Below, piece by piece: positions 1-5,607 of a stretch of DNA of 6,407 nt (positions are counted from its first letter, which is position 1; the number at the start of each line of letters is the position of its first letter). The notes under the pieces are model-generated. The model ran no database searches. It saw nothing but the letters and a program-made list of their open reading frames with translations, and was not told where the DNA came from. Position numbers and translations under genes: made by a program. Source of the DNA: Rhodobacterales bacterium UBA3089 (GTDB lineage: Bacteria; Pseudomonadota; Alphaproteobacteria; Rhodobacterales; Rhodobacteraceae); the NCBI GenBank assembly GCA_002367255.1, contig DFBD01000132.1:1-6407 (forward strand). Reading direction: 5' to 3'.

Positions 1-161
1 CGCCGGTCCGGTGCGCCCTCTACGGACACCGCACCCCGTTTCGGGCGATCCACCACCGTCACATCCGCGCCCATATCGGCCAGCAACTGGCCACAATACG
101 GCCCTGGTCCTATCCCTGCAAATTCCAGAATTTTCACACCATTCAGTGGGCCGTTCAGCAT
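1..161 (-). CDS. Family III CoA-transferase, probable alpha-methylacyl-CoA racemase (N-terminal part; continues past the left edge)
   Basis: Only the first 53 residues are in the window. They include [18 protein letters not shown] (residues 4-21) and then LLADMGADV (26-34) and DRP (38-40). This is the signature start of the CaiB/BaiF (family III CoA-transferase) fold and is closest in memory to bacterial alpha-methylacyl-CoA racemases, which interconvert (R)- and (S)-2-methylacyl-CoA esters in branched-chain fatty acid or sterol side-chain breakdown. The catalytic residues lie outside the window, so racemase versus CoA-transferase rests on the N-terminus alone. The ATG at 159-161 has a strong GGAGG seven bases upstream. 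The gene follows dksA on the same strand, but a terminator separates them, so it probably has its own expression signal or depends on read-through. The family call is firm; the exact reaction is less so. Confidence 0.85.
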   Translation of the reverse strand, partial: MLNGPLNGVKILEFAGIGPGPYCGQLLADMGADVTVVDRPKRGAVSVEGAPDR

Positions 162-168
162 ATCGTAA

Positions 169-173
169 CCTCC
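169..173 (-). promoter_or_regulatory. Shine-Dalgarno site of the racemase gene
   Basis: GGAGG on the minus strand, with seven bases between it and the ATG at 161-159. It fixes the start codon. Four of its five bases lie inside the right arm (in transcript orientation) of a palindrome, so it could be occluded in the mRNA. Confidence 0.75.
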
Positions 174-186
174 ATTTCAAATGGAG
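170..186. repeat. 17-bp palindrome overlapping the racemase ribosome-binding site
   Basis: CTCCATTTCAAATGGAG: two perfectly complementary 8-base arms around one central base. With one mismatch on each side it extends to 167-189 (AA/TT pairs outside). It lies between the dksA terminator and the racemase start codon and contains most of the racemase Shine-Dalgarno sequence. It could be an operator for a dimeric regulator or an RNA hairpin that hides the ribosome-binding site. As RNA the central bases would have to open, leaving about six base pairs around a five-base loop. The symmetry is directly seen; the function is not known. Confidence 0.6.
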
Positions 187-193
187 TTTGGGC

Positions 194-221
194 AAAAAAA
201 GAGGGGCCGTAAAGCCCCTCT
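194..221 (-). terminator. Rho-independent terminator of dksA
   Basis: Read on the minus strand, AGAGGGGC and GCCCCTCT form a perfect 8-bp GC-rich stem around a six-base loop (TTTACG), followed directly by a run of T. It begins 27 bases after the dksA stop codon. The plus-strand side lacks a T tract, so it works in the dksA direction only. Confidence 0.9.
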
Positions 222-248
222 CTCAAAGTCTGTAAAATTACGCAGCGA

Positions 249-671
249 TCAGTCGTCGCGGTGGACTTTTTCTTTACGCTCGTGACGCTCTTGCGCTTCA
301 AGACTGTAGGTCGCAATAGGACGTGCATCGAGGCGTTTCAGCGAAATCGGTTCGCCAGTGTCGTCGCAATACCCGTAAGAACCATCTTCGATCCGGCGCA
401 ATGCCGCGTCGATCTTGGAAACGACTTTGCGTTCGCGATCCCGTGTGCGCAATTCCAGCGCACGGTCGGTTTCCTCGGATGCGCGGTCGGCAACATCAGG
501 AATGTTGCGCGTACCTTCTTGCATATGCTCGATCGTGCCACGGGTTTCTTCCAGAATGGAAGCTTTCCACGCTATCAACTTCTGACGAAAGTATTCCGTC
601 TGACGCTCGTTCATAAATGGCTCGTCTTCGGCTGGATGATAATCTGCATCCAAAATAGTTTCCGCTTTCAT
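249..671 (-). CDS. dksA: RNA polymerase-binding transcription factor DksA (single-cysteine alphaproteobacterial form)
   Basis: A 140-aa member of the DksA/TraR family. It binds in the RNA polymerase secondary channel and works with ppGpp to adjust rRNA and amino-acid promoters in the stringent response. The N-terminal part (about 1-25) leads into a long helical coiled-coil hairpin (about 26-97). The tip carries the DxxDxA motif, D59-V-A-D62-R-A64, matching the essential tip residues D71, D74 and A76 of E. coli DksA. The globular domain keeps only C102 of the four zinc-binding cysteines; the other positions read T105, S123 and A126. The fold presumably holds without zinc, as reported for some other DksA proteins. 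The start at M22 of the longest open frame is chosen because AGGGA lies seven bases upstream and homologues begin MKAE. A longer frame to 734 has no family match. A strong terminator follows. Confidence 0.93.
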   Translation of the reverse strand: MKAETILDADYHPAEDEPFMNERQTEYFRQKLIAWKASILEETRGTIEHMQEGTRNIPDVADRASEETDRALELRTRDRERKVVSKIDAALRRIEDGSYGYCDDTGEPISLKRLDARPIATYSLEAQERHERKEKVHRDD

Positions 672-678
672 CAAGTTT

Positions 679-683
679 TCCCT
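679..683 (-). promoter_or_regulatory. Ribosome-binding site that decides the dksA start
   Basis: AGGGA on the minus strand, seven bases before the ATG at 671-669. It supports the 140-aa protein over the 161-aa open frame that begins at 734. Confidence 0.65.
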
Positions 684-752
684 AACCAGATAATGTGCGT
701 TACGTCGAATTCTGCCCTTTCGATGTAACACCAAATTTTGCGTTATGGGCAG

Positions 753-781
753 GCCATACCGAATAATTCACACAATGTCAC
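753..781 (-). promoter_or_regulatory. Possible dksA promoter
   Basis: On the minus strand GTGACA (781-776) is followed after 17 bases by TATGGC (758-753). Against the sigma-70 consensus the -35 box is good (5 of 6) and the -10 box weak (3 of 6). Transcription would start near 746, giving a leader of about 75 bases. This is the best candidate I found by eye in the divergent region, but it is tentative. Confidence 0.3.
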
Positions 782-797
782 GCACTACATATGGCGC

Positions 798-826
798 TTT
801 CCACGAAAGTTACCGGATGCTAGGGT
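798..826 (+). promoter_or_regulatory. Possible promoter of the moxR-to-M48 operon
   Basis: TTTCCA (798-803), a 17-base spacer, then TAGGGT (821-826). The matches to TTGACA and TATAAT are partial (4 and 3 of 6), but the spacing is ideal. Transcription would start near 833, about 27 bases before the ATG at 860. The rest of 672-859 shows no gene or RNA structure that I can support. Confidence 0.35.
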
Positions 827-859
827 CTTGCCGGAAATGAATCGAAATATGGTGAAAAA

Positions 860-1699
860 ATGCGCTTTACTGGCACGGATGATTACGTTGCAACCAACGA
901 CTTGAAGGTGGCAGTAAACGCTGCGATCGCATTAGAAAGACCCCTGCTCGTTAAAGGTGAGCCGGGCACAGGTAAAACCGAGCTTGCCCGCCAGGTTTCA
1001 GACGCTTTGGGCGTGGAGATGTTAGAGTGGAACATCAAATCCACCACCAAAGCCCAGCAGGGCCTTTATGAATACGACGCCGTTTCCCGCCTGCGCGATT
1101 CGCAATTGGGCGATGAACGGGTGAACGATGTGAAGAACTACATCAAACAAGGTAAGTTGTGGCAGGCGTTCACGGCGGACAATCGTGTCGTGCTGTTGAT
1201 CGACGAGATCGATAAAGCCGACATAGAATTCCCCAACGACTTGTTGCAGGAATTGGACAAGATGGAGTTCCACGTCTACGAGACTGGCGAGACCATCACA
1301 GCCAAACACCGCCCGATTATCATCATCACCTCGAACAATGAAAAAGAGCTGCCGGACGCCTTCCTGCGCCGTTGTTTCTTCCACTACATCCGCTTCCCTG
1401 ACACCGAAACGATGCAGAAAATCGTTGATGTGCATTTCCCCGACATTAAGCAGGATTTGCTTGAGGAAGCATTAACGCAATTCTACAAAATTCGCGAAAC
1501 ACCGAACCTGAAGAAAAAACCATCAACCAGCGAGGTTCTGGACTGGCTGAAACTGCTACTTAGCGAAGACCTTAGCACCCAAGCCTTACGCGAGGATGCA
1601 ACGCTGAACCTACCCAAAATGCACGGCGCGTTGTTGAAAAATGAACAGGACGTGCATCTGTTTGAACGCCTCGCTTTTGTCGCCAGGAAACAGAAATGA
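860..1699 (+). CDS. MoxR-type AAA+ ATPase
   Basis: A 279-aa single-domain AAA+ protein of the MoxR clade. These ATPases act with VWA-domain partners in chaperone-like remodelling, often to activate enzymes or insert metal cofactors; CoxD of CO dehydrogenase is a related example. Visible motifs are Walker A GEPGTGKT (33-40), Walker B VLLIDE (111-116), sensor 1 around TSNN (157-160) and arginine-finger candidates R170/R171. The helical lid follows, with PSTSE (221-225) in the sensor-2 region where many MoxR proteins carry an arginine. ALLKNEQDVHLFERLAF (257-273) is typical of the subfamily paired with CoxE-like VWA proteins. The protein appears complete and cytoplasmic. The start has GGTGA at 851-855, four bases upstream, and matches the usual N-terminus of homologues (MxFTGTDxYVAT). 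It is first in the operon, and its TGA overlaps the next ATG. The substrate is unknown. Confidence 0.93.
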   Translation: MRFTGTDDYVATNDLKVAVNAAIALERPLLVKGEPGTGKTELARQVSDALGVEMLEWNIKSTTKAQQGLYEYDAVSRLRDSQLGDERVNDVKNYIKQGKLWQAFTADNRVVLLIDEIDKADIEFPNDLLQELDKMEFHVYETGETITAKHRPIIIITSNNEKELPDAFLRRCFFHYIRFPDTETMQKIVDVHFPDIKQDLLEEALTQFYKIRETPNLKKKPSTSEVLDWLKLLLSEDLSTQALREDATLNLPKMHGALLKNEQDVHLFERLAFVARKQK

Positions 1700-2136
1700 C
1701 CCTTACGGTACGCCCCCTTACCGCCGCCGACGAAGCCCAATGGCGCGTTCTTTGGACCGGTTACCTTGATTACTATGAAACCTCCGTTCCCGAGGAGGTT
1801 TACCAATCATCCTTCGCCCGCATGCTTTCGGGCGAGGATAACGAATTCCACGGCATGGTTGCCGAACTCGACGGCAAGCTGGTTGGCCTTGTGCATTACC
1901 TTTTCCACCGACACGGCTGGAAGATCGAGAATGTGTGTTACCTGCAAGACCTTTACACAGACCCGACGGTACGCGGCAAAAGCATTGGCCGCGCATTGAT
2001 CGAGGCAACCTACAAAGCCGCTGACGAGGCAGGCGCACCTGCCGTTTACTGGCTGACCCAAGACTTTAACGAAGCTGGCCGCCGCTTGTATGACCGTGTC
2101 GGCCAGCTAACCCCTTTCATCAAATACGCACGTTAG
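1696..2136 (+). CDS. GNAT family N-acetyltransferase
   Basis: A 146-aa protein with the GNAT fold, which transfers an acetyl group from acetyl-CoA to an amine. The N-terminus (LTVRPLTAADEAQWRVLW, 3-20) is the typical first strand and helix. VAELDGKLVGLVHYLF (55-70) gives the central strands. Motif A spans about 82-104, YLQDLYTDPTVRGKSIGRAL and onward. The acetyl-CoA pyrophosphate loop normally reads R/Q-x-x-G-x-G/A; here it is R93-G-K-S96-I-G98, so serine replaces the first glycine. The motif B region follows with VYWLTQDFNEAGRRLYDRVG (117-136). The start overlaps the moxR stop as ATGA and has AGGA seven bases upstream. It lies between the MoxR ATPase and its VWA partner, so it may modify a component or client of that system. 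The acceptor is not recognisable. Confidence 0.9.
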   Translation: MTLTVRPLTAADEAQWRVLWTGYLDYYETSVPEEVYQSSFARMLSGEDNEFHGMVAELDGKLVGLVHYLFHRHGWKIENVCYLQDLYTDPTVRGKSIGRALIEATYKAADEAGAPAVYWLTQDFNEAGRRLYDRVGQLTPFIKYAR

Positions 2137-2144
2137 GAAACCAC

Positions 2145-2315
2145 ATGATACTAGCAGCAATCGGAGCCATCCTCGGCGCTATCCTCGGCTGGGTTCGCGC
2201 CACCAAACGCGGTGGAAATATGGCTGACAAGCTGCAATATGCAACGGCCCACGGCATCGCGTTGCTGTTGGTCGGCTACTTCATCGCGCTATTCATGGCG
2301 AAGTGGGGCATCTAG
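2145..2315 (+). CDS. Small membrane protein of 56 aa
   Basis: A short reading frame with two hydrophobic segments: about residues 2-16 (ILAAIGAILGAILGW) and 37-52 (GIALLLVGYFIALFMA). They flank a basic hydrophilic link with RATKRGG (18-24) and then DKLQYATAH (28-36). This suggests a helical hairpin in the inner membrane with the basic link on the cytoplasmic side. GGA lies six bases before the ATG, and the start is only 8 nt after the acetyltransferase stop. Its TAG at 2313-2315 directly abuts the GTG of the VWA gene, which is strong evidence that it is translated in the operon. I recall similar short proteins at this place in related genomes, but no function is known to me. It could anchor the MoxR/VWA pair at the membrane; that is only inference. 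Confidence 0.8.
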   Translation: MILAAIGAILGAILGWVRATKRGGNMADKLQYATAHGIALLLVGYFIALFMAKWGI

Positions 2316-3500
2316 GTGTTCCTCCAGTTTTTCACCAACTTGCGGGACGCCAAAGTACCCGTATCCCTGCGGGAGTATCTTAGCTTCCTTGAGGCAATGG
2401 ACGCCTCGTTGGTGCTTTATGATGTGGAGGGGTTTTACTACCTCGCCCGCGCGATCATGGTGAAGGACGAACGCAATCTGGATAAGTTTGACCAAGCCTT
2501 TTCAGCAAGCTTCAGCGGACTGGAAAGCATGACGGTTGACGACATCATGAACGCGGTCGATGTGCCCGAGGACTGGATCCGAAAGCTGGCCGAAAAGACC
2601 CTGTCAAAAGAAGAGATGGCGCAAATCGAAGCCTTGGGCGGTTTTGACAAGCTGATGGAAACACTGAAGCAGCGTCTGGCAGAACAGGAAAAACGGCATC
2701 AAGGGGGGTCCAAATGGATCGGCACCGCTGGCACCTCGCCATTTGGTGCCTACGGCTATAACCCTGAAGGTATTCGTATTGGTCAGCATGAAAGCCGGCA
2801 TCAGCGGGCGGTCAAGGTCTGGGATAAACGCGAGTTCCGAAATCTGGATGACAGCGTGGAACTGGGCACCCGCAACATCAAAGTCGCGTTAAAACGCCTG
2901 CGCCGCTGGGCCCGCGAGGGTGGCGACGACGAGCTGGATATGGACGGCACAATCCGTGCAACGGCGGAAAACGGCTATATCGACATCAAAACCCGCCCTG
3001 AACGCCGCAATAACGTTAAGGTTCTGTTGTTCCTTGATGTCGGCGGCTCGATGGACGCGCATATTCGTTTGGCCGAGGAACTGTTTTCCGCCGCCAAGAC
3101 CGAATTCAAACATCTGGAATATTACTACTTCCATAACTGTCTTTATGAAGGGGTCTGGAAGGACAACAACCGCCGTTGGACAGAACAAATCCCGACGTGG
3201 GATGTGCTGCACACCTATGGATCAGATTACAAATGCATCTTTGTAGGAGATGCCGCAATGTCCCCTTACGAAATCGGTTATCGTGGTGGGGCAAGCGAGC
3301 ATTATAACGAAGAAACGGGCGAGACGTGGCTGCACCGCGCCCGCGAGCAATGGCCCGACCACATCTGGATCAACCCGACGCAACAGGATTATTGGCAATA
3401 TACCCACTCCATCGGTATGATCCGCGAGATATTTCAAAACCGGATGTTCCCGATGACCCTGAAAGGGATCGAGGGGGCGATGAAGGAGCTGGGAAGATGA
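2316..3500 (+). CDS. VWA domain-containing CoxE-like protein, partner of the MoxR ATPase
   Basis: A 394-aa protein without signal peptide or membrane segment. The N-terminal half (about 1-125) is helical, with VPVSLREYLSFLEAM (14-28) and DVEGFYYLARAIMVKDER (36-53). A linker follows with GTAGTSPFGAYGYNPEG (136-152). The VWA fold starts near 234 with VKVLLFLDVGGSMD (234-247). The metal-ion-dependent adhesion site reads D241-x-G243-x-S245 instead of DxSxS, and FVGDA (309-313) supplies D312. Homologues I recall share this DVGGSMD form. VWA proteins of this type bind MoxR ATPases and couple them to a target complex. The GTG start follows the preceding TAG with no gap, has GGGG eight bases upstream, and gives the expected MFLxFFxNLR beginning. 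The gene ends in an ATGA overlap with the next one. Confidence 0.9.
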   Translation: MFLQFFTNLRDAKVPVSLREYLSFLEAMDASLVLYDVEGFYYLARAIMVKDERNLDKFDQAFSASFSGLESMTVDDIMNAVDVPEDWIRKLAEKTLSKEEMAQIEALGGFDKLMETLKQRLAEQEKRHQGGSKWIGTAGTSPFGAYGYNPEGIRIGQHESRHQRAVKVWDKREFRNLDDSVELGTRNIKVALKRLRRWAREGGDDELDMDGTIRATAENGYIDIKTRPERRNNVKVLLFLDVGGSMDAHIRLAEELFSAAKTEFKHLEYYYFHNCLYEGVWKDNNRRWTEQIPTWDVLHTYGSDYKCIFVGDAAMSPYEIGYRGGASEHYNEETGETWLHRAREQWPDHIWINPTQQDYWQYTHSIGMIREIFQNRMFPMTLKGIEGAMKELGR

Positions 3501-3826
3501 AAAGGTTGTGGGGCGATCATAAACTTCTGGTGTTGGGCTTTTTGGGTGCGCTGATCTTGACGGCTGTCCTGCTTGTACGCCTGATCGCTGACGTTGCCTA
3601 TTGGCCGCAGCATCAGGACGAACCGATCTCGGGCTGGATGACCGTTGGGTATGTCGCGCATTCCTATGCCGTGGACAAAGACGGATTGATCGAGGCGCTC
3701 GGGATTGAAACGGATTTGCGTCGCCATTTGACACTGACAGCCATCGCGGATGCGCAAGATATGTCGCTGGCGGAACTTCGCAACGCCTTGTTAAAAGCCG
3801 TCATCGATCAGCGTACAAACCCGTGA
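3497..3826 (+). CDS. Membrane-anchored protein of 109 aa with paired helix-turn-helix-like segments
   Basis: A short basic N-terminus (MKRLWGDHK) precedes one transmembrane helix (about 9-30), which by the positive-inside rule puts the rest in the periplasm. After a linker come PISGWMTVGYVAHSYAVD (43-60) and KDGLIEALGI (61-70), then LTAIADAQDMSLAELRNALL (80-99). The two segments 50-68 and 80-98 align without gaps, sharing A, L, A and L at equivalent places and similar residues around the turn; each resembles a helix-turn-helix. Similar anchored proteins with GWMT..Y(V/I)A are familiar to me as uncharacterised, often near DedA genes. The start is the ATG overlapping the VWA stop; the open frame reaches back to 3326, but that extension lies in the VWA coding region and has no family look. 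The stop overlaps the GTG of the DedA gene. Function unknown. Confidence 0.82.
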   Translation: MKRLWGDHKLLVLGFLGALILTAVLLVRLIADVAYWPQHQDEPISGWMTVGYVAHSYAVDKDGLIEALGIETDLRRHLTLTAIADAQDMSLAELRNALLKAVIDQRTNP

Positions 3827-4434
3827 CGGAAAGCATCCTGTCCCTTGTGCCCACCTATGGGTTGCCGTTTTTGTTCGGCATTACTGTTCTGGCCGCAGCC
3901 AGTGTGCCTGTGTCCAGTAGCCTGGCGTTGTTGGTGGCTGGCGCGTTCATCGCCAGTGGCGAGCCTGGGTTAACGGAATCTTACCTGACCGCACTGGCGG
4001 GGGCCATAATCGGCGATCAGATTGGTTACCAGATCGGGTTTCACGCAGGCAACGCTGTCGAAGAACGCCTTAGCCGCAAACACAAACGCGCCGCCCAGAT
4101 TGCACGTGCCAAGGCCCTTATCGATCGTTTCGGCGGGATTGGCGTCTTCCTGACCCGCTGGCTGCTGGCCCCTATTGGCCCTATCACCAACATCATTTGC
4201 GGAGCGAGCGACATGCGCTGGCTACGTTTCACGATCTGGGATGTTGCAGGCGAGGCCCTATGGGTCGCGATATATATCGGTATTGGATACGTATTTCGTG
4301 GAAACCTTGAAGAAATCGCCATTTTACTGGGCGAGGCCAGCTGGCTGTTGATCGCAGCCCTTGTTGCACTGGGGACGGGTATCCGCGTTCTGGTCCTATT
4401 GCGGCAACATCGAAAAGAAAGTGACGTAGCATGA
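3823..4434 (+). CDS. DedA family (VTT domain) inner-membrane protein
   Basis: A 203-aa polytopic membrane protein of the DedA/SNARE-associated family. Some members flip undecaprenyl phosphate or other lipids across the membrane and affect envelope stress and cationic-peptide resistance. Hydrophobic segments lie near 13-45, 54-72, 105-127, 138-157 and 170-193, including re-entrant-type stretches. Family motifs are GDQIGYQIG (64-72) and FLTRWLLAPIGPITNIICG (109-127), with R112 at the conserved arginine position and a basic loop RLSRKHKRA (82-90) on the cytoplasmic side. E144 sits in the following segment. The start is GTG, overlapping the stop of the 109-aa gene (GTGA), with no strong Shine-Dalgarno site, so translation probably depends on coupling. 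The end overlaps the P450 ATG. The transported lipid cannot be told from the sequence. Confidence 0.9.
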   Translation: MTESILSLVPTYGLPFLFGITVLAAASVPVSSSLALLVAGAFIASGEPGLTESYLTALAGAIIGDQIGYQIGFHAGNAVEERLSRKHKRAAQIARAKALIDRFGGIGVFLTRWLLAPIGPITNIICGASDMRWLRFTIWDVAGEALWVAIYIGIGYVFRGNLEEIAILLGEASWLLIAALVALGTGIRVLVLLRQHRKESDVA

Positions 4435-5585
4435 GCAATGCACCGGTTTTCGATATCGACCCTTTTACGTTCTGGGCAGACCCCTATCCGGCACTTGCCC
4501 AGATGCGCGCCCTTGGTCCGGTGGTTTATGTCCCGCAGTTTGACCGCACAATGATCGTGAAACGTGACGAAATCGTTAATGCCGAACCGAAGATCGAGGT
4601 GTTTAGCTCCGAACAGCCAGAAGGGTTAATGGCGGTTCTTCTGGGCCAAAACCTGATGCGAATGGATGGCGAGGCGCATAAAGTGGAACGCAAGGCGTTG
4701 TTCCCCTGCATTTCACCCAAGACGGCGCGGGATCATTGGACCGCCATCTTCAGGGCCGAGGCCGAAGCGATACTGACGGAGTTGGCGCCGAAGGGTTCGG
4801 CTGATTTGTTCATGGAATACGGCACGCGCCTGTCCGCACAATGTCTGATCAAGATCACAGGGTTGGAGACGGCAACATGGCAAGAGATGGACATCTGGTC
4901 GCAAGCGATGATCGACGGGATCGCGAATTATACCGCTGATGCGGAAGTTGAGGCACGGTGTAACGCCGCCACGGCGGCCGTGGACGCAGCGATTGATGCA
5001 ATGTTGCCAAAAGCGGGGCAGAAATCGCTGGATATGATTAACGTCATGTTGGCGGCGGGGCTGCCTGAGGAAAGCATCCGCGCCAATATCAAGCTAATGA
5101 TTACGGGCGGGCAGAACGAGCCCCGCGATGTGATATCCGGCGCGATTTGGGCGTTGCTGACCCATCCTGATCAATTGGCGAAAGTGCGGGCGGGCGAGGT
5201 TAGCTGGATGCAGGTATTCGAAGAATTCGTGCGCTGGCTAAGCCCGGTCGGCATGTCGCCGCGTATCATCGCACAAGAACACCGGATCGGGGATGTGACG
5301 CTTAAGGCGGGCGACAACGTTTTCTTCATGCTCGGATCTGCCAACCGTGACGAGGCGTATTTCGCGAACCCCGACCAGTTTGATATTACCCGCGATGCAA
5401 GCAAACATATTGCCTTTGGTGCGGGTCCGCATTTTTGTGCTGGCGCGTGGATAAGCAAGGCGATGGTCGCCGATGTTGCCCTGCCGATGCTGTTCGATGC
5501 CATGCCGGAATTGCGGATTACGGATGACGTGCGCCTTGGCGGCTGGGCCTTCCGGGGCGTCCTGAATTTGCCTTGCGCGTGGTAG
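4431..5585 (+). CDS. Cytochrome P450, soluble bacterial type
   Basis: A 384-aa haem-thiolate enzyme, complete and without membrane anchor. The haem loop is FGAGPHFCAG (329-338) with C336 as thiolate ligand. The K-helix ExxR is E265-F-V-R268. The C-helix HxxxR is H83/R87. NPDQFDITRD (313-322) is the usual segment before the haem loop. The I-helix is unusual: where most P450s read AGxDTT or AGxETT, this has G226-G-Q-N-E-P-R-D233, so the acid-alcohol pair that delivers protons for oxygen activation is replaced by N, E and P. The NEPRD form occurs in a subset of bacterial P450s as I recall. No ferredoxin or reductase gene is present here, so electrons must come from elsewhere. The ATG overlaps the DedA stop. 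The substrate is unknown; a hydroxylase of a lipid or terpenoid is possible but not shown. Confidence 0.93.
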   Translation: MSNAPVFDIDPFTFWADPYPALAQMRALGPVVYVPQFDRTMIVKRDEIVNAEPKIEVFSSEQPEGLMAVLLGQNLMRMDGEAHKVERKALFPCISPKTARDHWTAIFRAEAEAILTELAPKGSADLFMEYGTRLSAQCLIKITGLETATWQEMDIWSQAMIDGIANYTADAEVEARCNAATAAVDAAIDAMLPKAGQKSLDMINVMLAAGLPEESIRANIKLMITGGQNEPRDVISGAIWALLTHPDQLAKVRAGEVSWMQVFEEFVRWLSPVGMSPRIIAQEHRIGDVTLKAGDNVFFMLGSANRDEAYFANPDQFDITRDASKHIAFGAGPHFCAGAWISKAMVADVALPMLFDAMPELRITDDVRLGGWAFRGVLNLPCAW

Positions 5586-5607
5586 GCCTGCGCCCCATAT
5601 ATAAACC

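Noticed and set aside
11..235. 74-aa plus-strand open frame opposite the racemase and the terminator
   Set aside because: It is proline- and arginine-rich noise opposite a real gene and runs through the terminator hairpin.
261..728. 155-aa plus-strand open frame opposite dksA
   Set aside because: It is the antisense shadow of a confidently identified gene and shows no domain or ribosome-binding site.
672..734. 21-residue N-terminal extension of dksA (start at 734)
   Set aside because: The inner ATG at 671 has a properly spaced AGGGA, and the protein then begins like other alphaproteobacterial DksA proteins; the extension is basic and unlike the family.
797..809. CTTTC-CAC-GAAAG inverted repeat near the possible -35 box of the moxR promoter
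   Set aside because: Five-base arms are expected by chance in a region of this size; no second copy was seen.
3326..3496. Long N-terminal extension of the 109-aa protein
   Set aside because: It lies within the VWA coding sequence in another frame. The ATG at 3497 overlaps the VWA stop, like the other junctions of the operon, and is followed at once by a normal membrane anchor.
5595..5604. TATATAAA-like stretch before the M48 gene as a -10 promoter box
   Set aside because: It ends only a few bases before the ATG, so transcription would start inside the coding region, and there is no fitting -35 box.
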